Part shown: piece after piece, positions 16,413 through 24,997 of the stretch
Layout: the number at the start of each line of letters is the position of its first letter
Position numbering within the stretch: the stretch's first letter is position 1
Assembly: GCA_014380615.1 (NCBI GenBank)
Contig: JACMJM010000030.1
Location: 34,805 to 98,804, forward strand
Source: Sphingobacteriaceae bacterium
GTDB taxonomy: Bacteria; Bacteroidota; Bacteroidia; Sphingobacteriales; Sphingobacteriaceae
Length of the DNA: 64,000 nucleotides
Direction of reading: 5' to 3'
Position numbers and translations under genes: made by a program
The notes under the pieces: model-generated
Databases searched by the model: none
What the model was told of the DNA's origin: nothing
What the model saw: the letters and a program-made list of their open reading frames with translations, nothing else

Positions 16413-18745
16413 AAAGGCATCCCGATACCGAAATTGTATTGCACAAATCGATAGGTATCTGGCGCATGGGTTCGTCCGTATTCCTCTTTAAATCCTTTAT
16501 CCAGAAATTTCTTAAGAACCCATTGGTCTGAACCCCTAAATTGAGGATCCTTAATTTTAAAGCCCGCATCAAACCTTACAATAAAATACTCCGCGTCAAA
16601 TCTTAATCCGGCTCCGGCCCCTATTGCCAATTGATTGAAAAATTCTTTGAATCTAAATTCACCGCCCGGATTAAGCGCACTCTTACGAATCCTCCAAACG
16701 TTACCAAAATCTGCAAACGTTGCGCCGGAAACCTTCGACCCAACAAAGTTATTTAGCAGCTTAAAACGATATTCGAGGTTGCTTTCAAGCTTCAATTCGC
16801 CTAACTGATCGAGGGTTGTAAAACTTCGGCGTACCTCTTCATTTGCTAACGTGTCGCGATTGTAATTGCCGGGGCCAAGTGTTCGCGCCTGCCAGGCCCT
16901 TATTCCACTTGAACCTCCTGCATAGAAATTTTTCTCGAATGGCAGCTCGGCTCCTGAATTGCCGTAAGAGTAAACAATTCCGGGATTTATTCTTGCTATA
17001 AACTGTCGTTCACCGCCAAAGCTTCTGTAAACTCGAATATCTAACTCGTTTTTAACATATTGAAGATACGGTAAGCCCAAAAATGTATGTTTATCATTTA
17101 ACGCCCGGGCAAACAAACTTAAGGTGTTGCCGCCCACGTCTGCCGATGTTCGGAAATAAAGAAAATTGTCATACGTTAAAAGCCGAGATGCGTTCAACGT
17201 ATACGTGTATAAACTGCCCAGATTGAAATATTGCCTGTCGTTTGTTCTTATGTATAAATTATAGTTTTGCGCCCTTAACGACTCTTTAAAACCCTCATCA
17301 AGTATTCCCTTTCGATACTCGATGTTTACCGGCGTAAAAGAATGAAGTTTGGTTCGGGTTTCAACCCAATCATACGTAAGAGAATTAATAAATAAACGGC
17401 TTTTAAACGCACTCAGCTGATCGAATATTTGCAAGCTGGTTGAAATTGTGGTATGCGGAACACCATTTTTGCCAAGCCGGGATGTATTAAACGGTGTTAA
17501 TAATCTGGGGAAAGTTAAGTTAATCGCAAATTGAATATCGCGGTTAAAAATCCTGTCGGCGAGCTTTCCCTTCAGCGCGGTATTTAAGAGCAAACCATAC
17601 CTCACCCGAAAGTCGAGTTGTTCAGCCCCTCCGAAAACATTCCGGTTAGTATAGGTATTCCCAATGTTAAAGCCTCTTCTTCCAGAGTTAAACGTATACT
17701 CACCTTCCACTTTGTCGCTCAATCTCTTCATCGGCGTGGTTTCTATCTCTACATCGAGATTAGTGCTGTCGCTTGCTTTTCTGTATTCTATTTTTACGTT
17801 TTTAAACACGTTAAGGTCAAATAACCTGTTATAAGTTAAATTCTTTTTTTCAACGTTATACTTTTCGCCTTTTTTTAAATAATTATATCTGATAACCGTT
17901 TTCGGATTAAACCGATGTGAATAGTCTTTAAAAAAATATTGAGAATCAACTACAGCCGAATCAGCAATACCCTCTGTTTTCCCGTTACTTCCCCTTATTA
18001 AAAAAGAAGTATTGTTTAGGTAATACACCTTATGCGCGGGTTGATTGTCCGGGTTATCAAGCGTCATTTTTACATTAGCGGCTCCCGCATACAAATGCGT
18101 ATCAACAGAGAACTTTACATATTGGGGTTTGTAATCGTAATATCCGTTGTGTTGCAGCAAATCGAAAATTTGTTTACTCTCGTTTCTCAAAGAATCGCCG
18201 TCATACCTCGAACCATTGGTAATTTTGGTAAATGAAGTGCGGTTTTGTACATATAAAGCTCTTACAAGGGTATCTTTTATGTCGTATGAAAACTCTCTGA
18301 TAGTGAATGATTGCCCTGGAAAAGCGGTAAAAGTAATAAAGGCCTTTTTATTCTTAACCCTTACTTCTTGTTTTACTTTGGCTTTAAAAAAACTTTTATC
18401 AAACAAAAACTTTTCAAGCTCTCTCCTCGCTATTTCAACTAACGAACTATCAAGCAAATTAGGAGGCTCGCCGATGTCTTTAATTTTACCCTTACGGTAT
18501 TTGCCGTTTTTGGTATTAAAAAAATTGTATAGGGCCAGGTTAAGCCTCGAATTAGCTTTAATATCTCGCGGCACATATAGCTTAGCCTGTTCGGCGAATT
18601 GCTTGTCGATACCGTTAATGGTAACCCGCCTTACAAGTTTCTGGTCATCAGTAAGGTATCGGGTAGCAGAACATCCCGATAAAAAAATCGCTAAAAACAG
18701 TATACTTGCAACACAGAAAGAACTAACGGTAAAATATGCTTTCAA
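16409..18745 (-). CDS. tamL: TamL: BamA/TamA-family outer-membrane lipoprotein
   Basis: 778 residues from a TTG codon; a stop lies three codons upstream and no ATG precedes the lipobox LSGC (Cys25), so TTG is the natural start. After the lipoprotein signal come POTRA-like repeats (about 40-330; repeats of the LVRRVTINGID and FTIREFSYDI kind) and a surface-antigen (D15) 16-strand barrel with the FYAGGSSGIRAWQARTLGPG signature, ending in NFGIGMPF. Bacteroidota carry this lipidated TamA version with TamB; it aids envelope and outer-membrane protein or lipid assembly. tamB is not in the window. Its start overlaps the start of the divergent methyltransferase gene by 10 nt. Confidence 0.9.
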   Translation of the reverse strand: MKAYFTVSSFCVASILFLAIFLSGCSATRYLTDDQKLVRRVTINGIDKQFAEQAKLYVPRDIKANSRLNLALYNFFNTKNGKYRKGKIKDIGEPPNLLDSSLVEIARRELEKFLFDKSFFKAKVKQEVRVKNKKAFITFTAFPGQSFTIREFSYDIKDTLVRALYVQNRTSFTKITNGSRYDGDSLRNESKQIFDLLQHNGYYDYKPQYVKFSVDTHLYAGAANVKMTLDNPDNQPAHKVYYLNNTSFLIRGSNGKTEGIADSAVVDSQYFFKDYSHRFNPKTVIRYNYLKKGEKYNVEKKNLTYNRLFDLNVFKNVKIEYRKASDSTNLDVEIETTPMKRLSDKVEGEYTFNSGRRGFNIGNTYTNRNVFGGAEQLDFRVRYGLLLNTALKGKLADRIFNRDIQFAINLTFPRLLTPFNTSRLGKNGVPHTTISTSLQIFDQLSAFKSRLFINSLTYDWVETRTKLHSFTPVNIEYRKGILDEGFKESLRAQNYNLYIRTNDRQYFNLGSLYTYTLNASRLLTYDNFLYFRTSADVGGNTLSLFARALNDKHTFLGLPYLQYVKNELDIRVYRSFGGERQFIARINPGIVYSYGNSGAELPFEKNFYAGGSSGIRAWQARTLGPGNYNRDTLANEEVRRSFTTLDQLGELKLESNLEYRFKLLNNFVGSKVSGATFADFGNVWRIRKSALNPGGEFRFKEFFNQLAIGAGAGLRFDAEYFIVRFDAGFKIKDPQFRGSDQWVLKKFLDKGFKEEYGRTHAPDTYRFVQYNFGIGMPF

Positions 18746-19479
18746 AATCTCAAATCAGTTTTGTAAATGCATTACATCAAAAAAAACACAGAAAAGAGCA
18801 TCATCTTTTCATAGCGGAAGGGAGTAAATCAATCCTCGAATTTACACAATCCAACTATCGTGTAGATACAATTTTTCATACTTCCGAAGCAGCCCCAAAA
18901 ATGGTTAATTTATCACAGAATATAAAGCTGCTGGAGATAACCGATTCGGAATTAAAAAAAATAAGCACATTAACTACTCCGCATGATGCTTTAGCTCTTA
19001 TACACATCCCTCAAAGAACCGAAACAAAGCAAGAAAGTTTTAAAGGTAAACATGTGCTGGTGCTTGACGGAATCCAGGATCCTGGTAATTTGGGGACGAT
19101 TATACGAACCGCGGATTGGTTCGGACTATCGGACATTATCTGCTCGGGAGATACGGTAGAAGCCTATAATCCTAAAGTGGTACAGGCCAGCATGGGTTCG
19201 CTTTCGCGGATTAATGTTTATTATGAAGATCTTACAACGTTTTTTTCCTCTTCAAGCATGCCCGTTTGGGGAGCGGTGTTTGACGGAAAACCACTGTACA
19301 ATGCCGATTTTGGCTGTGAGGGATATATCATTTTGGGCAACGAAGGGAATGGTATTTCGGCCGGGATTAAACAATTCATTCAAACCGGCATCACCATTCC
19401 GAAGTTCGGACAGGCCGAATCGCTCAATGTTGCTATTTCTGCCGCAATTATTTGCTCCGAACTAAAAAGAAATCGGTAA
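18736..19479 (+). CDS. TrmH/SpoU-family RNA 2'-O-methyltransferase
   Basis: 247 residues. An N-terminal substrate-binding domain (QISFVNALHQKKHRKEHHLFIAEG, about 5-30) precedes the SPOUT knot: DPGNLGTIIRTADWFG (motif 1), IILGNEGNGIS (motif 2) and SLNVAISAAII (motif 3), with AdoMet bound in the trefoil knot. This type methylates ribose in 23S rRNA or tRNA; which nucleotide cannot be told. It starts inside the tamL coding region on the other strand, so its promoter must lie within tamL. It is followed by the tRNA-Cys gene, which has its own promoter. Confidence 0.88.
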   Translation: MLSKSQISFVNALHQKKHRKEHHLFIAEGSKSILEFTQSNYRVDTIFHTSEAAPKMVNLSQNIKLLEITDSELKKISTLTTPHDALALIHIPQRTETKQESFKGKHVLVLDGIQDPGNLGTIIRTADWFGLSDIICSGDTVEAYNPKVVQASMGSLSRINVYYEDLTTFFSSSSMPVWGAVFDGKPLYNADFGCEGYIILGNEGNGISAGIKQFIQTGITIPKFGQAESLNVAISAAIICSELKRNR

Positions 19480-19485
19480 ATAATA

Positions 19486-19515
19486 TTGGGCAACAACAAT
19501 AAATTACTATTTTTG
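19486..19515 (+). promoter_or_regulatory. Bacteroidota-type promoter for tRNA-Cys
   Basis: TTG at 19486-19488, 19-nt spacer, then TATTTTTG at 19508-19515, matching the -33/-7 pattern of the phylum (TTG, TAnnTTTG). The tRNA starts 16 nt later. Confidence 0.75.
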
Positions 19516-19531
19516 CAATCCTTTAAGAAAA

Positions 19532-19602
19532 GGTCGGATGGCCGAGTGGCTAGGCAGAGGTCTGCAAAACCTCCTACAGCGGTTCGAATCCGCTTCCGAC
19601 CT
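19532..19602 (+). tRNA. tRNA-Cys (anticodon GCA)
   Basis: 71 nt cloverleaf: acceptor GGTCGGA/TCCGACC, D-arm around GGCCGAGTGGCTAGGC, anticodon stem GAGGT/ACCTC with loop CTGCAAA (anticodon GCA), T-arm AGCGG-TTCGAAT-CCGCT, discriminator U as expected for Cys. CCA is not encoded. Confidence 0.97.
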
Positions 19603-19630
19603 CAGAGGATAAAGTTTTAAAAAGAAAATC

Positions 19631-19810
19631 ATGGCAGTTACACGATTAAAGAGAAAAGACAGAAGAAATAAAACGGTTTCCCGTCTGGAAGTTCAGTTTC
19701 TAAAATTAGGCCGCAGCCTTGAAAAAGGCAGCCGTTCCAGAGAATCTGCTACTAGCCAGCTGGCTAAAAACAATGCGGTTTTAGCTCAAGTAGAAGCACA
19801 GGCAAAATAG
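19631..19810 (+). CDS. Small basic protein (59 aa) downstream of tRNA-Cys
   Basis: ATG 19631 to TAG 19810. The protein is strongly basic (MAVTRLKRKDRRNKTVSRLE) with an Ala/Gln/Leu-rich, probably helical C-terminus. It begins 28 nt after the tRNA and is closed by a hairpin plus T-run, so tRNA and protein probably share a transcript. Small lysine/arginine-rich proteins of this kind are typically annotated hypothetical; RNA or ribosome association is only a guess from charge. Coding is supported by the complete start-to-stop frame that fills the space exactly between tRNA and terminator. Confidence 0.75.
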   Translation: MAVTRLKRKDRRNKTVSRLEVQFLKLGRSLEKGSRSRESATSQLAKNNAVLAQVEAQAK

Positions 19811-19830
19811 TTTTGCATTATTTCCGCAAA

Positions 19831-19868
19831 AAAAATCCAGAGGGTAAGCCTTCCGGATTTTTTTTTTG
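19831..19868 (+). terminator. Terminator after tRNA-Cys and the 59-aa gene
   Basis: AAAAATCC-a-GAGGG / taag / CCTTC-c-GGATTTTT hairpin with one internal mismatch and flanking A/T runs, so it can serve both this transcript and the convergent pyrD transcript. Confidence 0.8.
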
Positions 19869-19879
19869 CGCCTTGATTA

Positions 19880-20905
19880 TTACATTTTCAGGATCGCGCT
19901 GTTTATTTTTTTAATTAATGCGGGGCCTTCATAAATAAATCCGGTATAAATCTGTATCAGGTCGGCACCGGCATTTAACTTCTCAATAGCATCCACTCCG
20001 GAGTGAATGCCTCCTACTCCGATTATCGGAAACGCTTTACCCGATTTTTCTGATAAGTAACGAATCACCTCTGTTGACCGCTTAGTTAGTGGTTTGCCGC
20101 TTAATCCTCCTGCTTCTGCTTTCAACTTATTTTGCGACGTTAAATCCTCTCTGCTTAAAGTGGTGTTCGTTGCTATAACCCCCGCAATTTTAGTTTCCTT
20201 AACAATCTCTATAATATCGTCTAATTGTGCGTCGCTAAGGTCCGGGGCAATTTTCAGTAGAATGGGCCTTGAGATATTATTCTTGCTGTTTCGTTGTTGC
20301 AGCGTATTCAAAATAGCTTTAAGCGGGCCCTTCTCTTGAAGCTCGCGAAGGCCGGGCGTATTTGGGGAGCTAACGTTTACAACGAAGTAATCAACCACAT
20401 CAAACAGAGCATCAAAGCATTTTATATAGTCGCTAACAGCATCATCGTTGGGTGTGAGCTTGTTCTTACCAATATTCCCTCCGATGATTACACCATCACG
20501 TTTTAAATGCTTTAAACGAAGAGCAGCAACTTCGGCTCCTTCGTTATTAAAGCCCATGCGGTTAATTAAAGCCGCATCGTTAGGTAATCTAAACATCCGG
20601 GGCTTTTCATTTCCCGGTTGCGGAAGAGGTGTTACCGTCCCAATTTCTATAAATCCGAACCCGAAGTTTGAAAGTTCGGCGATAGATGTCGCATTTTTAT
20701 CAAATCCCGCAGCCATACCTACCGGGTTTTTAAACTTCAATCCAAATACTTCACGCTCTAATCGCGGGTCGTCAAGCGTAAAGATTTTTTTTAACAAGGA
20801 CGATACACCCCATATCTTATTTAGCGTCTTTAGTGTCCCGGTAACGAAATAATGAATTTTCTCAGGCTCGAATCGAAAAAACAGAGGCTTTATTAGTTGA
20901 TACAT
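19880..20905 (-). CDS. pyrD: Dihydroorotate dehydrogenase, quinone type (class 2)
   Basis: 341 residues. The N-terminal membrane-associating helices ([20 protein letters not shown]) are the hallmark of class 2 enzymes. The barrel carries [13 protein letters not shown] near the FMN site, [13 protein letters not shown] with the catalytic-type Ser, ATNTTLSR, and the C-terminal phosphate-binding [27 protein letters not shown]. It oxidises dihydroorotate to orotate with quinone as electron acceptor at the inner membrane, step four of UMP synthesis; pyrB and pyrR are also in this window but far away. A TATTTTTG box lies only 4 nt before the ATG. Confidence 0.96.
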   Translation of the reverse strand: MYQLIKPLFFRFEPEKIHYFVTGTLKTLNKIWGVSSLLKKIFTLDDPRLEREVFGLKFKNPVGMAAGFDKNATSIAELSNFGFGFIEIGTVTPLPQPGNEKPRMFRLPNDAALINRMGFNNEGAEVAALRLKHLKRDGVIIGGNIGKNKLTPNDDAVSDYIKCFDALFDVVDYFVVNVSSPNTPGLRELQEKGPLKAILNTLQQRNSKNNISRPILLKIAPDLSDAQLDDIIEIVKETKIAGVIATNTTLSREDLTSQNKLKAEAGGLSGKPLTKRSTEVIRYLSEKSGKAFPIIGVGGIHSGVDAIEKLNAGADLIQIYTGFIYEGPALIKKINSAILKM

Positions 20906-20909
20906 ACAG

Positions 20910-20917
20910 CAAAAATA
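20910..20917 (-). promoter_or_regulatory. -7 box (TATTTTTG) of pyrD
   Basis: On the minus strand the box ends 4 nt before the pyrD ATG, so the predicted transcript starts at or next to the start codon. No clear -33 TTG at the usual spacing. Confidence 0.55.
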
Positions 20918-20965
20918 CTGGAATTATTGGTTTAAGATTATAATCTCTATCCGCTTATTTACATT

Positions 20966-20973
20966 TAAATTTG
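20966..20973 (+). promoter_or_regulatory. -7 box (TAAATTTG) of the mnmD-like gene
   Basis: The box ends 7 nt before the ATG at 20981. It shares a 75-nt divergent gap with the pyrD box. No clear -33 TTG. Confidence 0.5.
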
Positions 20974-20980
20974 CGCACAT

Positions 20981-21661
20981 ATGTCAGCACCTAAACTCGA
21001 GTTTGTAACCACGGCCGATGGATCTAAAACCATTTTCAACCCTTTAGTAGGCGAAAATTACCACTCTAAACACGGGGCACTTCAGGAAAGCCGTCACGTT
21101 TTTTTGAGGTCGGGTTTAGAGTTCTTTCTTGAGAAAAACCCCGGAAATGACGTTTCAATACTGGAAGTAGGATTTGGCACCGGATTAAATTTCCTTTTAA
21201 GTGCCGATTACTGCACCCGCAACCGCTTAAATTTATCATACACAGGAATTGAAGCCTATCCCTTAACTCCCGAAATGATTGCCGCTACAGAATACGAATC
21301 GTACATAGACGTATCCTTGTACCAATCTTTCCTATCGCAGTATTCCGAAAGTTTGAGCAGGGAGCTTAGTTTAAATCATTATTCGCGACTTGAAATTGCC
21401 CCGGTCGAACTATTAAATTTTAATACGGAAAAAACGTTTGACGTTCTCTATTTCGATGCGTTTGCGGCCATACACCAGCCCGAAATGTGGACAGACGAAG
21501 CACTGGCGCATTGTTGCCTTTTTTTAAAACCAGGAGGCATTTTTGTAACTTACGCTATAACAGGAAACTTAAAGCGTTCTATGAAAAGTCTTAATTTTTC
21601 TATTGAAAAAGCACCCGGCGCACCCGGAAAAAGAGAGATGCTGAGAGCCACAAAAAAATAG
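20981..21661 (+). CDS. mnmD: MnmC/MnmD-like tRNA wobble-uridine methyltransferase domain protein
   Basis: 226 residues. A class I AdoMet fold with motif I LEVGFGTGLNFLL and acidic motif YTGIEAYPL, plus DVLYFDAFAAIHQPEMWT, which are characteristic of the methyltransferase half of MnmC (DUF752). In E. coli this domain is fused to an FAD oxidase and completes mnm5s2U at the tRNA wobble position; here only the methyltransferase is present, as in stand-alone MnmD proteins. N-terminal TTADGSKTIFNPLVGENYHSKHGA is also family-typical. It is a single gene with its own -7 box. Confidence 0.85.
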   Translation: MSAPKLEFVTTADGSKTIFNPLVGENYHSKHGALQESRHVFLRSGLEFFLEKNPGNDVSILEVGFGTGLNFLLSADYCTRNRLNLSYTGIEAYPLTPEMIAATEYESYIDVSLYQSFLSQYSESLSRELSLNHYSRLEIAPVELLNFNTEKTFDVLYFDAFAAIHQPEMWTDEALAHCCLFLKPGGIFVTYAITGNLKRSMKSLNFSIEKAPGAPGKREMLRATKK

Positions 21662-21711
21662 CGGCAATTTATTTATTATCTCTATTTTAGAAACCTGTAA
21701 AGCTTATAATA

Positions 21712-22113
21712 ATGAAAACACGCACCCTTGTAATTTTGACCCTCATTTTGTGTATTGTAATCGGCACTTCGGCCACTATGCCGCAACAAGATGAGAAGAA
21801 GCAACCCGAATACAAAAACCTTAAAGTTCTTCCTAAAAAAATCAGCCACGACGACCTGGATAAGGTGATGGATCATTACAATGCCGCTTTAGGGGTAAAA
21901 TGCAATTTTTGTCATGTACGAAATGAGCAAACTAAGAAATTGGATTTCGCGAGCGACGCGAAAGAAGAAAAGCTTATAGCCCGCTCGATGATGAAAATGA
22001 CAAACAAGCTGAATGTTAAAAACTTTGGCGAAAAGAAAGATCAATATAACCAGGCAGTTATGGAAGTTAGCTGTACAACATGCCATAGGGGAAAATCTCA
22101 TCCGGAAGGCTAA
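21712..22113 (+). CDS. Small di-haem c-type cytochrome
   Basis: 133 residues. N-terminal signal or anchor (RTLVILTLILCIVIGTSA, about 4-22) followed by a periplasmic domain with two haem-attachment motifs, CNFCH at 64-68 and CTTCH at 121-125. Similar Bacteroidota proteins are described as photosynthetic-reaction-centre-cytochrome-like; here that would mean only fold similarity, an electron carrier in the periplasm. Methionines near 93-97 could act as axial ligands. It lies 14 nt before mazG, probably on the same transcript, with no obvious functional link. Confidence 0.85.
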   Translation: MKTRTLVILTLILCIVIGTSATMPQQDEKKQPEYKNLKVLPKKISHDDLDKVMDHYNAALGVKCNFCHVRNEQTKKLDFASDAKEEKLIARSMMKMTNKLNVKNFGEKKDQYNQAVMEVSCTTCHRGKSHPEG

Positions 22114-22127
22114 TCTGCATTACTTAT

Positions 22128-22937
22128 ATGCCAGCCAATATTCCACCATCAGCGGCCAACACTCCGCCAGCAGCTTTCGAACGTTTACTTACCATAATGG
22201 ACACCTTGCGTGAGCAATGCCCATGGGATAAAAAGCAAACACTCGAAACACTTCGACATTTAACCATCGAAGAAACATATGAATTATCTGACGCCATTCT
22301 TGAAGGCGATAAACAGGAAATAAAAAAAGAACTGGGCGATATAATGCTTCACCTCGTTTTCTACGCACGCATCGGCTCAGAAACCGGCGACTTCAATATA
22401 ACGGATGTTTTGAACAGTATCTGCGAAAAGCTGATTCACCGGCACCCGCACATTTACGGAGACATTACTGTAAACAACGAAGAAGATGTAAAGCGAAACT
22501 GGGAACAGCTAAAGCTAAAAGAAGGAAACCAATCGGTTCTGGAGGGTGTTCCGGCCTCATTGCCCGCTTTAATCAAAGCCTCACGCATTCAGGAAAAAGC
22601 CCGGGGCGTAGGTTTTGATTGGGAAGAAAAAAGCCAGGTATGGGAAAAAGTTGAAGAAGAAATGAAAGAATTCAGAGACGAATTTAATGCGGCAGATGAC
22701 ACCCTGATTGACAAAGACAGAGCCGAAAACGAGTTTGGAGACCTCCTCTTCTCGCTGATTAATTATGCCCGATTCATCAACATTAACCCCGAAGACGCAC
22801 TTGAAAAAACCAATAAAAAGTTTGTGAAGCGATTTCAGTATCTCGAAACTAAAGCAGCAGAACTGAACAAAAGCCTTAAAGACATGACCTTGGCAGAAAT
22901 GGATATTTTTTGGAATGAAGCCAAAACATTATCCTGA
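22128..22937 (+). CDS. mazG: Nucleoside triphosphate pyrophosphohydrolase MazG
   Basis: 269 residues, the full tandem-domain length. The N-terminal MazG domain has CPWDKKQTLETLRHLTIEETYELSDAI with the ExxE metal ligands and a downstream ELGDIMLHLVFYA; the second domain repeats this as WEKVEEEMKEF and ENEFGDLLFSLINYAR. The enzyme hydrolyses NTPs and dNTPs to monophosphate and PPi and is thought to clean damaged nucleotides and affect (p)ppGpp levels. The spacing to the cytochrome gene is 14 nt. A 153-nt gap follows before the sigma factor gene. Confidence 0.95.
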   Translation: MPANIPPSAANTPPAAFERLLTIMDTLREQCPWDKKQTLETLRHLTIEETYELSDAILEGDKQEIKKELGDIMLHLVFYARIGSETGDFNITDVLNSICEKLIHRHPHIYGDITVNNEEDVKRNWEQLKLKEGNQSVLEGVPASLPALIKASRIQEKARGVGFDWEEKSQVWEKVEEEMKEFRDEFNAADDTLIDKDRAENEFGDLLFSLINYARFININPEDALEKTNKKFVKRFQYLETKAAELNKSLKDMTLAEMDIFWNEAKTLS

Positions 22938-23090
22938 CTTTTCTTCGTATTTTTATTTATCTGATAATTTTCTTCTACACCATGTATCACTATCATTTCG
23001 ATAACCGTACTGTATATACGAGAAATGAATTACCGGTTGTAGCCTGGCTTTAATCAGCGATACCTTATAAACTGCGAGCAAAGGATCTTC

Positions 23091-23657
23091 ATGCAAAAGA
23101 CAATCGGCATATCAGAACTTGATTTAATAAAAGGATGTAAGTCGGGGGATCTGAAAGCGCAGGAATTGCTGTATAAGCAGTTTTATGGATATGCTATGGG
23201 CGTTGCGTTAAGGTATTTGTCGAACCGGGATGATGCGATGGAGGTGGTAAACGATTCGTTTATAAAGGCCTTTAAAGGCATTCGATTTTTTAACGATAAT
23301 CAGCCTTTCAGGGCATGGCTAAGACGTATTATAGTGAATACTTCTATAGACTGCCATCGCAAAAATTCAAAGCACAAAGAACAACTGGATATTGAATATG
23401 CCGCAAACGAAGGTAAAGCAGCCGAAATTTTAGAGAGTTTAACAGCTAAAGACATTTTAAATTTGCTAAACGCATTACCTGATATACACCGAATGGTTTT
23501 CAACTTATACGAAATGGATGGGTATAGCCATGATGAAATAGCTGAAATGCTTACTATTCCGGCAAGCTCTTCAAGAGTTTATTTAAGCAGGGCGAAAGAA
23601 AGGTTACGGGTGTTTTTAAAGCAACAGGAAACAGATTATGAGCGAACAATTCGATAA
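23091..23657 (+). CDS. ECF RNA polymerase sigma factor
   Basis: 188 residues with region 2 (LLYKQFYGYAMGVALRYLSNRDDAMEVVNDSFIKAFKGI, containing the -10-recognition helix) and region 4 (LNALPDIHRMVFNLYEMDGYSHDEIAEML, helix-turn-helix). There is no region 3, so it is of the ECF type. Its last 20 nt overlap the start of the following gene, whose product has a short cytoplasmic N-terminus and a membrane span, the normal place of an anti-sigma factor. The likely role is envelope sensing through that partner. The target promoter is unknown; autoregulation is common in such pairs. Confidence 0.92.
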   Translation: MQKTIGISELDLIKGCKSGDLKAQELLYKQFYGYAMGVALRYLSNRDDAMEVVNDSFIKAFKGIRFFNDNQPFRAWLRRIIVNTSIDCHRKNSKHKEQLDIEYAANEGKAAEILESLTAKDILNLLNALPDIHRMVFNLYEMDGYSHDEIAEMLTIPASSSRVYLSRAKERLRVFLKQQETDYERTIR

Positions 23658-24969
23658 AAAACTCATAAACAAGATAAATGAAGTCTTCGAGAATTTCGAA
23701 GACGATTCTGCTAATAACGGTTGGGAAGAATTACGCAAAAAATTTCCCGAAAAGTCTAAATCCCGGCGAGGATTATGGTGGTTTAGCTCGGCTGCGGCTA
23801 TACTTTTGATTATGGGAGTATGGTTTTATTCCGACAGTGAAAAGTTAGAAGTGGTTAAACTTTCTAAACCAGCTTTCAAAACCACCGCTGTTGATACCAC
23901 AAATCTACTGAGTAAAGCAGTCGGCAGTTTTGTAGAAAATAAACCAGCCGCATCGGTAAAATCAGCTCAACGAATCAAAAAAACAAGCTCTCAGGCGAAA
24001 AGAAAGGTAACCTTTGTTCACAAGGCAGACCTTCTGCCTCAAACCGCACAAGAATTTAGAGAATCGGGCTCAGAACATGATCTAACCATAATGGCACTCT
24101 CATCTCCGGCATCAAAAAACGAAACGGAGCCTGAACTCGAAGGGGTAGCAAACGCAACTAAGAATCAATCAACCCCAATAGCTCAAAGTACACACGAAAC
24201 AGAAAACAAGGAGGTCTTTCCCTCCGAAGTTATCTCAAGAGAACAATTATCAAAATTAATACGTCCCGAGGGCCAGGAAAAGGCACAAAAAAACAAGAAA
24301 TTCAGTTTTGCTTTTTTTGCCGGCAGTTATTTTACCTATGCCAACGGAAGTGAAACCAGCATGAATACTGGTGCCGGAATTTCCTCCGAACTTAAAATCA
24401 GTAAAAAAGTTCGTTTATCCACAGGGCTGTCGCTCGGACAAAATTCGCTTAAATATGAAAAGGAAATACCAAGAGAAGCCACGGCAAACTTCGGCCGGGC
24501 AGGCAACCGCGACGGCAGGTTTAATGAGTATTATGCTGTGGCCGCTCAGGATGCTCTTGCTTCAAGTTACAGATCAACGTTAACTATCAGTTCATACGAT
24601 GCCCGATTATTGGGTTTTGACATTCCGATTAACATAAAATACTTATTATTGCAAAAGAAAAACACACTCTACTTAAGTACTGGATTTAGTTCAAACTTTT
24701 TTATTAGCGAGTCGTATACCTACGACTATAGTTATAAGAACGCTTTTAGCCTTTCATCGCAAGAGCCGGAACAAGAAGATACAAATCGGTTTCAAAGCGT
24801 TGATTTTGCCAGAATTTTGAATTTTTCTATTGGTTTGGAACATACATTAAATAAGAAAACAAGACTTTCGTTTGAACCCTTTGTAAAATATCCCCTGTCG
24901 GGCCTTGGGAGCCACGATTTAAGATTCGGAGCGGCAGGAATGAATATAAAATTTAATTTTAATCACTAA
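23638..24969 (+). CDS. Anti-sigma-like N-terminus fused through a TM span to an outer-membrane-type beta-barrel domain
   Basis: 443 residues. Residues 1-44 are a charged cytoplasmic segment (KLINKINEVFENFEDD, NNGWEELRKKF), followed by KSRRG and a membrane helix at about 45-65, then a low-complexity Ser/Thr/Lys/Glu-rich linker to about 215, and from KKFSFAFFAGSYFTYANG onward a beta-barrel-like domain (PorT/OMP_b-brl type) ending in GAAGMNIKFNFNH. No signal peptide precedes the barrel; the single span would place it in the periplasm tethered to the inner membrane. Its start overlaps the sigma factor gene by 20 nt, which supports a regulator role. Similar proteins in Bacteroidota are usually labelled simply as barrel or hypothetical. 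Function inferred. Confidence 0.7.
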   Translation: MSEQFDKKLINKINEVFENFEDDSANNGWEELRKKFPEKSKSRRGLWWFSSAAAILLIMGVWFYSDSEKLEVVKLSKPAFKTTAVDTTNLLSKAVGSFVENKPAASVKSAQRIKKTSSQAKRKVTFVHKADLLPQTAQEFRESGSEHDLTIMALSSPASKNETEPELEGVANATKNQSTPIAQSTHETENKEVFPSEVISREQLSKLIRPEGQEKAQKNKKFSFAFFAGSYFTYANGSETSMNTGAGISSELKISKKVRLSTGLSLGQNSLKYEKEIPREATANFGRAGNRDGRFNEYYAVAAQDALASSYRSTLTISSYDARLLGFDIPINIKYLLLQKKNTLYLSTGFSSNFFISESYTYDYSYKNAFSLSSQEPEQEDTNRFQSVDFARILNFSIGLEHTLNKKTRLSFEPFVKYPLSGLGSHDLRFGAAGMNIKFNFNH

Positions 24970-24997
24970 AATACACACACAATCTACTACTATCTTA

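Noticed and set aside
18147..18827. Plus-strand frame of 226 codons over tamL
   Set aside because: Opposite-strand shadow of a strongly supported gene; low-complexity composition.
22982..23053. A 23-codon ATG frame before the ECF sigma gene
   Set aside because: Could be a leader peptide but has no regulatory sequence pattern around it and too few codons to judge.
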